DNA from: Candidatus Woesearchaeota archaeon
GTDB lineage: Archaea; Nanobdellota; Nanobdellia; Woesearchaeales; B29-G15
Length of the DNA: 28,651 nt
Assembly (NCBI GenBank): GCA_003650585.1
Contig: QMQS01000002.1
Coordinates: 1 to 28,651, forward strand
Direction of reading: 5' to 3'
In this document: positions 21,659 through 28,651 of the stretch, in pieces
How the letters are laid out: every line of letters begins with the position of its first letter
Position numbering within the stretch: position 1 is the first letter of the stretch
Made by a program: the position numbers and the translations under genes
Notes under the pieces: model-generated
The model's database searches: none
Told to the model about the DNA's origin: nothing
The model's input: the letters and a program-made list of their open reading frames with translations, nothing else

Positions 21659-22612
21659 GTGGTAAAGATTGCAGACGAATCAACTACAGAACTGAGTAAA
21701 CTCCCAGGTGTGGGGCTTGCCACTGCTGCAAAACTGCAGGAGGCAGGCTACGATAACCTCATGAGCATTGCAGTTGCCTCAGTTGGCGAGCTTGAGGAGG
21801 CAACAGGGCTTGGCAGCGCCCAGGTGAGAAAGATAATTAACTATGCCAGAGAGAAGCTCCAGATGGGCTTCCAGTCAGGTGCAGAATTGCTTGAGCGACG
21901 CTCCAAAGTATCAAAAATTCCCACAGGGAGCAAGGCACTTGATACTCTGCTCGGTGGTGGGTTTGAGACTGGCTCTATAGTCGAGGCATTTGGAGAATTT
22001 GGCTCAGGCAAGACACAGTTGGGGCATGTATTGGCTGTTATGGTGCAGAAGATAGACCCAGAGGCATATGCTGTATTCATTGATACTGAGAACACATTTC
22101 GTCCAGAGCGTATAGAGCAGCTTGCCAAAGGGGCTGGCTTGGACCCAAAGCAGGTGCTGAGTCACATCAAGGTTGCCCGTGCTTACAACTCTGACCACCA
22201 AATGCTACTCGCTGAAAAGGTTGAGGACCTCATAAAAAAGGATAAGCTCAAAGTGAAGCTTGTGGTTGTTGACTCGTTAACTGCCCATTTCAGGGCTGAG
22301 TTCATTGGGCGCGGTACACTGGCAGAGAGGCAACAGAAGCTCAACCGCCATATGCACACCCTCTTACGCTTGGCCGATGTCTACAATGTGTGCGTTTATG
22401 TTACCAACCAGGTGATGGCTTCCCCTGATGTTTTCTTTGGTGACCCCACAAGGGCCATAGGCGGGCATATCGTTGCTCATGCCTCAACCTACAGAATCTA
22501 CTTACGCAAGGGTAAGAAGGGGGCTCGTGTTGCCAAACTTGTGGACTCACCACACCTACCAGAGGGCGAAGCAGGGTTCTATGTGAAAGAGCACGGCTTA
22601 GAGGACCTCTGA
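21659..22612 (+). CDS. radA: DNA repair and recombination protein RadA
   Basis: The archaeal RecA/Rad51 recombinase, forming filaments on ssDNA for strand exchange. Residues 10-65 hold the helix-hairpin-helix domain (LSKLPGVGLATAAKLQEAG), Walker A is GEFGSGKT at 112-119 and Walker B LVVVD at 201-205. VTNQVMASPDVFFGDP and AIGGHIVAH are the loop regions. At 317 residues it is of normal length. GTG 21659 is the only plausible start in frame, because a stop lies at 21641. It converges on rfcL with one base between the stops, grouping replication and repair functions. Confidence 0.93.
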   Translation: MVKIADESTTELSKLPGVGLATAAKLQEAGYDNLMSIAVASVGELEEATGLGSAQVRKIINYAREKLQMGFQSGAELLERRSKVSKIPTGSKALDTLLGGGFETGSIVEAFGEFGSGKTQLGHVLAVMVQKIDPEAYAVFIDTENTFRPERIEQLAKGAGLDPKQVLSHIKVARAYNSDHQMLLAEKVEDLIKKDKLKVKLVVVDSLTAHFRAEFIGRGTLAERQQKLNRHMHTLLRLADVYNVCVYVTNQVMASPDVFFGDPTRAIGGHIVAHASTYRIYLRKGKKGARVAKLVDSPHLPEGEAGFYVKEHGLEDL

Positions 22613-22613
22613 G

Positions 22614-23837
22614 TTAAACCTTTATTCTTCTTTCTTTTAGCCATTCAATCTCTTTCTCATCCAATTCCAGCTCTTCCTCGAGTTTGCTTGCCCACTCAGA
22701 GTTGCTATACATCACCCGTAGAAAATCCACCACCTCTTGGAAGGCGTAAGCTGTGGAGCAGTGGGTATGGGCTGCCAATTTGCTCGCGATTGATTTCTTG
22801 AGCATGTTCTTACGATTCCAAATCCACATATTGAGTATCCTTCTCCCCCTCTGAAACTTTGTGTAGCCCCTGTACTTCTCCTCCTTTGCAAGTGCCACCC
22901 CAACAGTGAGCAGGGCATTCATATACACCAAGAAGCGCCAGTACTGCCATCTGCTTATCCTCCCTCTAAACACATCTGCTTTGGATAGGCTCTCGTAAGC
23001 CTTGGCAAGCTCCTCAGGCTTCTTATACTCAAGTGGCATGTTCTCATCCAACCAGAGCATTACCTCATCAAGGTCTTCACTCACATCATTCAAAGCACCC
23101 AATGCTACTTCAATATCCCTTGTCTTTAGTATCCTAGTTATTGCCTCTAAAATTGGCAACTCCCTCTTTCTATCAAACAGGAACTCAAGCTCTTTGGTGC
23201 TCAAATGCTTGTTTGCACTGGTGAGCAAAAAGAGGTCAATGATACCAGCCCTCAGGTCACCATCAACCCTCCTTGCCAAGCCATCTATGGCTACCTCTTC
23301 ATAGCTGATACCCTCAGATTTACATATGCCCTTTAGCACCTGCACAACCGTTTTGTAATTCAATTTGTGGAACTGTATCAACCTGCACTGTCGTCTCAGT
23401 GTTGAGAACCTTTGCTCCCAGGGGTCGTTTGCGGTGAGAACAATGGGGAATGCAGTGCTCTTGAGGAGTTTCATTAGGGTTTGTAACCCACCGCGGTCCT
23501 CCCTCCCTGCTAAGCCATCAATCTCATCAACAAGTATTATCTTACCTGCATGGAACAAGCTCCTCTGCTTGCTTGCTGAGCCAACTATGCTCTCAATTGC
23601 AGCACTGTTCCTAAAATCCGATGCATTTAGCTCTACAAGTTCAAGGTTTAGTTCATTGGCCAGTGCTATAACGCTCGCAGTCTTGCCACACCCAGGTGGA
23701 CCATAAAGCAGTGCCCCTTTTTTTGTTTGTTGTTTGAATCCAACGACAAATGCCTTTAGCTCATTGATTGCCTTTTCTTGTCCCTTTAATTCTGAGGTGC
23801 TCTTTGGGGCATACCTCTTGGTCCAAAAGTCCTCCAT
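22614..23837 (-). CDS. rfcL: Replication factor C large subunit
   Basis: The clamp-loader large subunit, an AAA+ ATPase that with RFC small subunits loads PCNA. From ATG 23837 (MEDFWTKRYAPKSTSEL) the product is 407 residues. LLYGPPGCGKTASVI is Walker A, ILVDEIDGLAG is Walker B, NASDFRN is a conserved RFC box, and LTANDPW is sensor 1. The C-terminal half is helical, ending in a charged EEELELDEKEIEWLKERR segment; a PIP-like box is not obvious. The upstream codon at 23855 would run into promoter sequence; a TATA-like GATTAATAAA (rc of 23861-23870) fits ATG 23837. Confidence 0.9.
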   Translation of the reverse strand: MEDFWTKRYAPKSTSELKGQEKAINELKAFVVGFKQQTKKGALLYGPPGCGKTASVIALANELNLELVELNASDFRNSAAIESIVGSASKQRSLFHAGKIILVDEIDGLAGREDRGGLQTLMKLLKSTAFPIVLTANDPWEQRFSTLRRQCRLIQFHKLNYKTVVQVLKGICKSEGISYEEVAIDGLARRVDGDLRAGIIDLFLLTSANKHLSTKELEFLFDRKRELPILEAITRILKTRDIEVALGALNDVSEDLDEVMLWLDENMPLEYKKPEELAKAYESLSKADVFRGRISRWQYWRFLVYMNALLTVGVALAKEEKYRGYTKFQRGRRILNMWIWNRKNMLKKSIASKLAAHTHCSTAYAFQEVVDFLRVMYSNSEWASKLEEELELDEKEIEWLKERRIKV

Positions 23838-23860
23838 GCTACAAAAAAAAACCAACCATG

Positions 23861-23920
23861 TTTATTAATCTTTTTGCATCCATAAACTATGCTATATTCC
23901 AATCCAAAACTTATTTAAAT
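23861..23920. promoter_or_regulatory. Divergent promoters of rfcL and the Sec61beta gene
   Basis: GATTAATAAA on the minus strand (23861-23870) lies 24-33 bases from the rfcL ATG. TTATTTAAAT on the plus strand (23911-23920) lies 22-31 bases from the ATG at 23942. Both genes look leaderless. Confidence 0.5.
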
Positions 23921-23941
23921 TAGGTTAAACTATTCACACGT

Positions 23942-24097
23942 ATGGCACGCAATAACAAGATATTTATGCCCTCTTCACAAGGTGGGCTTATAAGGTACTT
24001 TGATGAAGAGAGGACAAGGTTCAGGTTGAAACCAGGGCATGTGGTGATTCTGATTGGAGCCCTTGTTGTGTTAGAGGTGCTTTTACACATACTGTAA
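23942..24097 (+). CDS. secG: Preprotein translocase subunit Sec61beta (archaeal SecG)
   Basis: A 51-residue frame: MARNNKIFMPSSQGGLIRYF, then DEERTRFRLKPGHVV and one hydrophobic C-terminal span (ILIGALVVLEVLLHIL). MPSSxxGLxRxF is the recognisable Sec61beta signature, and the single C-terminal anchor matches the family, whose archaeal members are about 50-60 residues. It is a subunit of the SecYEbeta channel in the cytoplasmic membrane. It is followed two bases later by alpha-NAC, linking nascent-chain handling with translocation. Confidence 0.88.
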   Translation: MARNNKIFMPSSQGGLIRYFDEERTRFRLKPGHVVILIGALVVLEVLLHIL

Positions 24098-24099
24098 AG

Positions 24100-24441
24100 A
24101 TGTTCCCCAATATCAACCCAAAACAGATGGAGTCTATGATGAGGAGGATGGGCATCAAACAGCAACAGATTGATGCCCAAGAGGTTGTTATCAAGTGCGA
24201 GGATTCTGTTATCACAATAACCAACCCCACAGTTATAAAGATAAACCTAATGGGGCAGGATACCTTCCAGATAACTGGTAATGTGTCTAAAGCAGAACTG
24301 GATTCTACACCAGAGATAAGTGAAGAGGATATTGCCACAGTAGTGTCACAGACAGGTGTAAGCAAAGAGGTTGCAAAGCGGGTTCTTGAAGAGAATCAAG
24401 GCGATATTGCCAAAACAATAATCCAACTAAAGAAAGGATAA
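24100..24441 (+). CDS. nac: Nascent polypeptide-associated complex protein (alpha-NAC)
   Basis: A 113-residue ribosome-associated chaperone. The N-terminus MFPNINPKQMESMMRRMGIK is the typical archaeal NAC start. The NAC domain lies at ~23-70 (EVVIKCEDSVITITNPTV, DTFQITGNV) and the UBA domain at ~76-112 (EEDIATVVSQTGVSKEVAKR). Archaeal NAC is a homodimer that binds nascent chains. It is in an operon with Sec61beta, two bases apart. Confidence 0.93.
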   Translation: MFPNINPKQMESMMRRMGIKQQQIDAQEVVIKCEDSVITITNPTVIKINLMGQDTFQITGNVSKAELDSTPEISEEDIATVVSQTGVSKEVAKRVLEENQGDIAKTIIQLKKG

Positions 24442-24448
24442 ACACAAA

Positions 24449-24457
24449 CTTTTTAAG
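24449..24457 (+). promoter_or_regulatory. TATA box of the 24483 gene
   Basis: CTTTTTAAG lies 26-34 bases before the ATG at 24483, with no Shine-Dalgarno, fitting a leaderless promoter for the 24483-26258 unit. Confidence 0.5.
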
Positions 24458-24482
24458 AACAGGTTGACTATTTTAGCCATAC

Positions 24483-24968
24483 ATGGAGAAATTTCAAGAG
24501 GCACAGTCTAAGGCTGAGAAATCCTTAAGGATTGCTGACCACATGCTCTTTGTAACATACCCACTTGTTAAAGATGATAAGCTGCTTATATCCATCCTTG
24601 AAAACATATTCATTTCACTTAGCAATACCATTGCCTCAGTGCTCTATTACGAGCGGTTGTTCAAGCGCATCCCACCATTTCATGATACCTTTGACTCCAA
24701 GTTCCACTTGTTTGTTGAGAAGATAATGCCCCGTTATAAGATAGACAAAAAGTACAGGGAATTGATTGAGAGAGTGCACCACCTTGTGGCAAAGCACAAA
24801 CACGCCCCAGTTGAGTTCACTCGTGGAGGAAAGTATGTTATATGCACAAATGATTATAATATTAGCACCCTTTCAGTGGAAGAGCTTAAGGAGTTTGTGA
24901 GGGAAGCGAAAGAGTTACTCAAACTCAATAATCGGATAATAGAGAAAAATGCGTACATATTTAAATAA
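24483..24968 (+). CDS. Helical HEPN-like protein, copy 1
   Basis: A 161-residue, almost entirely helical soluble protein. SLRIADHMLFVTYPLVKDDK and ILENIFISLSNTIASVLYYE form a long N-terminal helical pair, and a helical C-terminus (VEELKEFVREAKELLKLNNR) closes it. The spacing and the A-DH-L/M-FV motif resemble HEPN-type or related archaeal uncharacterised proteins; the HEPN Rx4-6H nuclease motif is not evident. The next gene encodes a shorter-motif relative (RADHLIFVSLKYTRTVD). It is co-transcribed with its relative and a MinD-type ATPase. Function unknown. Confidence 0.6.
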   Translation: MEKFQEAQSKAEKSLRIADHMLFVTYPLVKDDKLLISILENIFISLSNTIASVLYYERLFKRIPPFHDTFDSKFHLFVEKIMPRYKIDKKYRELIERVHHLVAKHKHAPVEFTRGGKYVICTNDYNISTLSVEELKEFVREAKELLKLNNRIIEKNAYIFK

Positions 24969-25476
24969 TGCCAAAGAGCAATTGAAGAGGGCTGACCACC
25001 TCATTTTTGTGAGCTTGAAGTACACACGCACAGTTGATATACTAAGCAGTATTCTCAAGAGATTGATAGCATGCTACGATAACGCAATAATGGCTCTGCT
25101 TAAGTTGAACGTTTCCTTAGGTGAACTGAATGAGATACCAGGGAATGTGCTCTCCAGGGTGTTTGTTTTAAAATCGCTATATTCCCATCCTGAAATAACC
25201 GAGTTACTCAACTTCTATATGGTTATGAGAAAGGTTGAGAAGGCAGAGCCCATACGCTCGAACGAATACAGACGCGGGGTTCGGCTAGACGCAATCCTTA
25301 ATGATGTTGTTGTTGAGATTGATATAGACACAATCGAAGAGTACTTCAAGAAAACAGAAACCTTCCTAAAGGTTGCTTCCAAAATATTGGAGTGTGCTGA
25401 GGAGGATTCAGAGGGAGTGGACATAGACGAGATAGTGCGTGGTGTTAACATTGACCTCGAGTTTGAGAGGGGATAA
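24949..25476 (+). CDS. Helical HEPN-like protein, copy 2
   Basis: A 175-residue protein. Its N-terminus (NNAKEQLKRADHLIFVSLKY, ILSSILKRLIACYDNAIMAL) aligns with the preceding protein, indicating a tandem duplication followed by divergence. The C-terminal half adds a basic patch (SNEYRRGVRLDA) and an acidic end (CAEEDSEGVDIDEIVRG). Its start overlaps the upstream gene by 20 bases, so translation is coupled, and it ends two bases before the MinD-type ATPase. No catalytic motif is visible; an adaptor or partner of the ATPase is possible. Confidence 0.6.
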   Translation: MRTYLNNAKEQLKRADHLIFVSLKYTRTVDILSSILKRLIACYDNAIMALLKLNVSLGELNEIPGNVLSRVFVLKSLYSHPEITELLNFYMVMRKVEKAEPIRSNEYRRGVRLDAILNDVVVEIDIDTIEEYFKKTETFLKVASKILECAEEDSEGVDIDEIVRGVNIDLEFERG

Positions 25477-25478
25477 CC

Positions 25479-26258
25479 ATGGCAAAAGTGCTCGGAATAA
25501 TCTCTGGAAAGGGTGGTGTGGGCAAGACTACCACTGCCATAAACTTGGGGCTCGCACTTAATAACTTTGGTAGGAGAGTGGTGGTTGTTGATGGGGATTT
25601 ACTCAAGCCAAATCTTGCCCATTGCCTTGGGTTTTCAAAACAATTGGAGCACACAATTCATAATGCCTTGCTCAAAGGGAAGCAACTGGATGAGATGGTT
25701 TATGTTCATACCTCTGGTTTGAAGTTCATTCCGGGCGACACCTCACAGAAATGGCTCAAATCCGACATAAAACTCAAAAAGTCCTTGCTTGAAGAGATGA
25801 AATCCTCCGAGTTAGTGATTTTGGACACACCCCCTGGTTACTCCCCTGAGGCTGTTTCTGCTATCAAAGCCTGTGACGCTGTAATCGTTGTTGTAACACC
25901 AGAAACCGCCGCAGTGGCAGAGGGGTTGAGGTGTATAAGGTTTGCCACTTCCTTGGGCACAACTGTGCTTGGTGTGGTAGTAAATCGATATGATGAGGGT
26001 AGGAGTTACCTTACACCAGAGGATATAGCAAAGGTAACTGGAAAGGAGGTGATTGCAGTGATAGCTGAGGAGGAGAACATGAGCGAGGCACTCAAGGAAG
26101 GGCACCCCATTGTTTACCTCATGCCAGAGTCGAAGGCAACCACTGGTTACAAGCAACTGGCGGCAAAACTTCTCGGTGAGCGTTATGTTGATATCACTGA
26201 GAAGATGGAGCGAGAGAGCTTGTTCAACAGAATTCTCAAGAAACTCAATCTGGTTTAG
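25479..26258 (+). CDS. minD: MinD/ParA-family ATPase with membrane-targeting tail
   Basis: A 259-residue deviant-Walker ATPase. GIISGKGGVGKTTTAINLGL carries the KGGVGKTT loop at 11-18, VVVDGDLLKPNL is the A' motif, and LVILDTPPGYSPEA is Walker B. VVVVTPETAAV and VLGVVVNRYD are typical MinD strands. The end SLFNRILKKLNLV is an amphipathic helix of the kind that binds MinD to membrane. Archaeal MinD homologues position surface or motility structures rather than MinE-type oscillation. The two helical proteins upstream could be its partners. It ends in TAG. Confidence 0.85.
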   Translation: MAKVLGIISGKGGVGKTTTAINLGLALNNFGRRVVVVDGDLLKPNLAHCLGFSKQLEHTIHNALLKGKQLDEMVYVHTSGLKFIPGDTSQKWLKSDIKLKKSLLEEMKSSELVILDTPPGYSPEAVSAIKACDAVIVVVTPETAAVAEGLRCIRFATSLGTTVLGVVVNRYDEGRSYLTPEDIAKVTGKEVIAVIAEEENMSEALKEGHPIVYLMPESKATTGYKQLAAKLLGERYVDITEKMERESLFNRILKKLNLV

Positions 26259-26284
26259 CCCTTATCGAGGCAGCATCACCCATT

Positions 26285-26365
26285 AAATTTATAAATAGTT
26301 GGCTATTTGCAGGATAGGAGAGATAGTAGCATATTTCTCTATTGAGAGTACAAAAATTTTTTAAA
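26285..26365 (+). promoter_or_regulatory. Promoter region of the ribosomal protein operon
   Basis: Two TATA candidates precede uS13: AATTTATAAATA at about 26284-26295 and TTTTTTAAA at 26357-26365. The second lies 34-42 bases before the ATG at 26399 and is the likelier proximal element; the first would give a leader of about 85 bases. GGGAACTCCC at 26371-26380 is a short inverted repeat in the leader. Confidence 0.45.
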
Positions 26366-26398
26366 GAGAGGGGAACTCCCTTTTAAACCAAGCACACA

Positions 26399-26875
26399 AT
26401 GGAACAAAAAACCCAAACCAAGGATTACAAGCACATTGTTAGAGTAGGTGGTACTGACATAGATGGAAGTAAGCAGTTGCTCTATGCTTTGAGAAAGATT
26501 AAGGGCGTGGGTTATATAATGGGCAATGCTATATGCACTGTCACAAATATAGACAAACACAAACTTGCAGGTTATCTAACTGATGAGGAGATTGAGCAAA
26601 TAAATGAAGTGCTAAAGGAACCCGCTAAATTCGGTATCCCCACATGGGTTATGAACAGGAGGTTTGACCCAGAGACAGGCGAGGATGCCCATCTGTTTGG
26701 TGCAGATATAGACTTTGTCATTGATTCGGACATAAAAAGGATGAGAAAGATTAAGTCTTACAAAGGGTTTAGACATGGCAAGGGATTGCCTGTGCGTGGG
26801 CAAAGGACTCGCTCTAATTTCAGAAAGAACAAGGGTAAGGCCCTTGGGGTTCAGAGGAGAAAGGGTAGGAAGTAA
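26399..26875 (+). CDS. rps13: Ribosomal protein uS13
   Basis: A 158-residue small-subunit head protein. VRVGGTDIDGSKQLLYAL, RKIKGVGYIMGNAICTVTNI and the basic C-terminus GLPVRGQRTRSNFRKNKGKA are the archaeal uS13 signatures. Length is near normal for archaea. It is the first gene of the uS13-uS4-uS11-RpoD operon, with two bases before uS4. Confidence 0.95.
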   Translation: MEQKTQTKDYKHIVRVGGTDIDGSKQLLYALRKIKGVGYIMGNAICTVTNIDKHKLAGYLTDEEIEQINEVLKEPAKFGIPTWVMNRRFDPETGEDAHLFGADIDFVIDSDIKRMRKIKSYKGFRHGKGLPVRGQRTRSNFRKNKGKALGVQRRKGRK

Positions 26876-26877
26876 GA

Positions 26878-27432
26878 ATGGGAGACCCAAAATCACAACG
26901 GAAGAAGTATGTTACGCCAAGGCACCCATGGCAAAAGGAGAGACTTGAAGCAGAGAGAGTGTTGATGGAGGAGTATGGGATAAAAAACAAGAGGGAGTTG
27001 TGGAAGATGAATTCCCTTAGGAAGAGGTTTACACACCAGGTAAAGAGTATGATTGCAGATGAGTCAGAACAGGCACAGCTTGAAAAGCAGCGCTTGATTG
27101 ACAAGCTTTACAGACTTGGGTTGATAGAAGCCCCATCTGTTGACATAGATAGAGTGCTCAACATACAACTCAAGGACATCCTTGAGCGCAGGTTGCAAAC
27201 CCTTGTTTACAGGAAAAACCTTGCTCGTTCAATAGACCAAGCGAGACAGTTCATTGTTCATGGTCATATATACTTGGGTAACAAGAAGGTTACCTCTCCC
27301 TCGCATATAACCACAAGGGAGGAGGAAGCTGGATTGAGGTTTTCACCAGACTCACCATTCAGTCAACCAGACCACCCTGAGATTAGCAAGGAAACCAAGC
27401 CAGTTGCCACCAAGGGTGAGGAGGCTGCATGA
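26878..27432 (+). CDS. rps4: Ribosomal protein uS4
   Basis: A 184-residue rRNA-binding assembly protein. MGDPKSQRKKYVTPRHPWQK is the archaeal N-terminus, and the S4 RNA-binding domain begins near residue 103 (LERRLQTLVYRKNLARSID), with HGHIYLGNKKV. The C-terminal ~25 residues are an acidic, Pro/Lys-containing extension. It overlaps uS11 by four bases (ATGA). Confidence 0.95.
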   Translation: MGDPKSQRKKYVTPRHPWQKERLEAERVLMEEYGIKNKRELWKMNSLRKRFTHQVKSMIADESEQAQLEKQRLIDKLYRLGLIEAPSVDIDRVLNIQLKDILERRLQTLVYRKNLARSIDQARQFIVHGHIYLGNKKVTSPSHITTREEEAGLRFSPDSPFSQPDHPEISKETKPVATKGEEAA

Positions 27433-27833
27433 GAATGAAGGACAGAAGGATACGCTGGGGTGTGGCACACATCTATTCCTCGTATAACAATACCATTGTG
27501 CATATAACAGACATATCTGGAACAGAGACCATCGCCATAAAATCAGGCGGGATGATTGTTAAATCTGACCGTATGGAGTCCTCTCCAACAGCAGCCATGA
27601 TTGCTGCCAAAGAGGCAGCCCAGATTGCTCTGGACCATGGGGTTAATGCTCTCCATGTGAAGATTAGAGCACCAGGCGGGCACAATGGACCCCACAACCC
27701 TGGACCCGGGGCACAGGCAGCGGTTAGGGCTTTGGCGAGAATGGGAATGAAAATAGGTACAATAGAGGATGTAACCCCACAACCCCATGACGGGTGCAGA
27801 AAGAAAGGGGGAAGAAGGGGGAGGAGGGTGTAA
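27429..27833 (+). CDS. rps11: Ribosomal protein uS11
   Basis: A 134-residue platform protein. GVAHIYSSYNNTIVHITDI, the conserved GGMIVKSDRMESSPTAAM and the C-terminal basic block HDGCRKKGGRRGRRV are diagnostic for archaeal uS11. GAGGCTGC precedes the ATG within the end of uS4, and its stop TAA overlaps the RpoD ATG (TAATG). Confidence 0.96.
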   Translation: MRMKDRRIRWGVAHIYSSYNNTIVHITDISGTETIAIKSGGMIVKSDRMESSPTAAMIAAKEAAQIALDHGVNALHVKIRAPGGHNGPHNPGPGAQAAVRALARMGMKIGTIEDVTPQPHDGCRKKGGRRGRRV

Positions 27834-28633
27834 TGAAACTCCAACTCGTATCCAAGGATAAAACCAATACAAAGTGTAGCTTTATTATCGATGGGGCTGA
27901 GTATTGGTATGTGAACTCACTGAGAAGGATAATGATAAATGAGGTGCCAGTGCTTGCTATAGAGGATGTTGAGTTTAGGAAGAACGACTCAGCATTGTAC
28001 GATGAGATTGTTGCACTAAGGCTAGGATTGTTGCCACTGACCACTGACTTAAAGACATTGAACCTCAAGGAGGAGTGCACATGCAAAGGGGCGGGTTGCT
28101 CACTATGTCAGGTGGTTTTCAAACTCAAGGAGAAGGGACCCAAGATGGTTTATGCAAAGTCCCTAAAAGCCAATGACGCCAAGACAAAGGTTGTGTATCC
28201 GGACATGCCCATAGTCAAGCTTGCCAAGAACCAAGAGCTTGAGTTTGTGGCAACAGCAATACTAGGCAAGGGCGAGGAGCATGTAAAATGGTCACCCTGT
28301 TTGGCTTATTACAAATACTATCCCAGCATAAAAATTGATAACAAGAAATGCTCCAAGGATTGCAAGAAGTGCATAGAGAGCTGCCCCTTTGGAATACTTG
28401 AGATGAAGCAAGGGAAAGTTGTGGTTAACCAGAAGAAACTCTTGGAATGCCACCTCTGCAATGCATGCGTTGATGCATGCCCCAACGATGCTATACAAAT
28501 CCAGGAGGACGAGACCAAGCATGTCTTTTACCTGGAGTCTTGGGGTCAACTGAGCTGCAAGGATATTATTGAGGAGGCAATCAGGATATTTGACAACAAA
28601 CTGCTGCAACTTTCCAAACAACTCAAGAAATGA
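27833..28633 (+). CDS. rpoD: RNA polymerase subunit D with ferredoxin-like domain
   Basis: The archaeal Rpb3/AC40-like assembly subunit, 266 residues from ATG 27833 (MKLQLVSKD); GGAGGGTG upstream decides this start over the frame beginning 27794. The N-terminal dimerisation domain includes WYVNSLRRIMINEVPVLAIE and EEIVALRLGLLPL-type sequence. CTCKGAGCSLC is a zinc-like site, and two four-cysteine motifs, CSKDCKKCIESCP and CHLCNACVDACP, form a ferredoxin-like domain able to bind [4Fe-4S] clusters. The dimerisation domain closes at the C-terminus. It pairs with RpoL in the RNA polymerase assembly platform. Confidence 0.94.
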   Translation: MKLQLVSKDKTNTKCSFIIDGAEYWYVNSLRRIMINEVPVLAIEDVEFRKNDSALYDEIVALRLGLLPLTTDLKTLNLKEECTCKGAGCSLCQVVFKLKEKGPKMVYAKSLKANDAKTKVVYPDMPIVKLAKNQELEFVATAILGKGEEHVKWSPCLAYYKYYPSIKIDNKKCSKDCKKCIESCPFGILEMKQGKVVVNQKKLLECHLCNACVDACPNDAIQIQEDETKHVFYLESWGQLSCKDIIEEAIRIFDNKLLQLSKQLKK

Positions 28634-28636
28634 TAT

Positions 28637-28651
28637 GCGGGGGTAGCAAAG
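28637..28651 (+). tRNA. 5' end of a probable tRNA-Leu, truncated at the window edge
   Basis: GCGGGGGTAGCAAAG begins four bases after the RpoD stop. GCGGGGG followed by T8 and A9 and a D-arm start fits the acceptor stem of an archaeal tRNA-Leu (or Ser). In some archaea a tRNA-Leu precedes the uL18e-uL13-uS9 genes that usually follow RpoD. Only 15 bases are visible, so the 3' half and anticodon cannot be checked. Confidence 0.4.

Noticed and set aside
26369..26381. GGGAACTCCC inverted repeat as a terminator or riboswitch
   Set aside because: A three-base stem with an AT-rich flank is too weak to call as either.
1..28651. CRISPR arrays, insertion sequences, integrase or phage genes
   Set aside because: No spaced direct repeats, transposase or integrase motifs, or attachment-site repeats seen anywhere in the window.

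Overview
The window is archaeal chromosomal DNA. The information-processing genes are archaeal: RadA, the RFC large subunit, RPA, alpha-NAC, Sec61beta, an EF-1alpha-type GTPase, and the order uS13-uS4-uS11-RpoD. TATA elements sit about 25-35 bases before many starts, often with no Shine-Dalgarno (leaderless-type), while internal operon genes carry GGAGGT/GGTGAT-type sites. The accessory genes, especially a long run of small single-span membrane proteins, suggest a DPANN-type lineage. That placement is inference; nothing here fixes the phylum.

Layout. (1) 30-1265: a MobA/GlmU-like nucleotidyltransferase with an ABM-like tail. (2) 4327-1283, minus strand: an operon of a ribbon-helix-helix regulator with palindromic operators, an EF-1alpha/CysN-like GTPase, an alkaline-phosphatase-superfamily hydrolase and a PAPS-reductase/CysD-like PP-loop protein. 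(3) 4439-5355: two membrane proteins. (4) 5401-7216: sugar phosphate isomerase and ROK sugar kinase, followed by a 699-residue membrane protein with a degenerate kinase fold. (5) 9300-10842: divergent AbrB/PhoU-type and Lrp-type regulators. (6) 10884-18736: about 8 kb of thirteen consecutive reading frames. Nearly all give a short basic N-terminus, one membrane span and a cysteine-bearing external domain. One frame is interrupted by an in-frame TAG and one carries an amidase-3 fold. (7) 18798-21164: RPA, NodB-type deacetylase, YdjM-like membrane protein. (8) 21315-23837: a small conserved-looking protein with a structured leader, RadA and RfcL. (9) 23942-26258: Sec61beta, alpha-NAC, two related helical proteins and a MinD-type ATPase. 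(10) 26399-28633: uS13, uS4, uS11 and RpoD, then the first bases of a probable tRNA-Leu at the right edge.

The strongest candidate for an undescribed system is region 6. It looks like a pilin-like or envelope-anchored multi-protein assembly: tight co-transcription, repeated KRG/KKG-type N-termini before the span, paired cysteines, a duplicated family (10997 and 11745 genes), two tiny membrane proteins each at the start of a transcription unit, and an apparently catalytically altered peptidoglycan-amidase fold. No secretion ATPase, platform protein or prepilin peptidase lies in the window, so its machinery would have to be elsewhere. A second candidate is the sulfate-activation-like operon in region 2, whose members combine motifs of different enzymes and share C-terminal ALGY tails. 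No gene-free stretch exceeds 300 bases.
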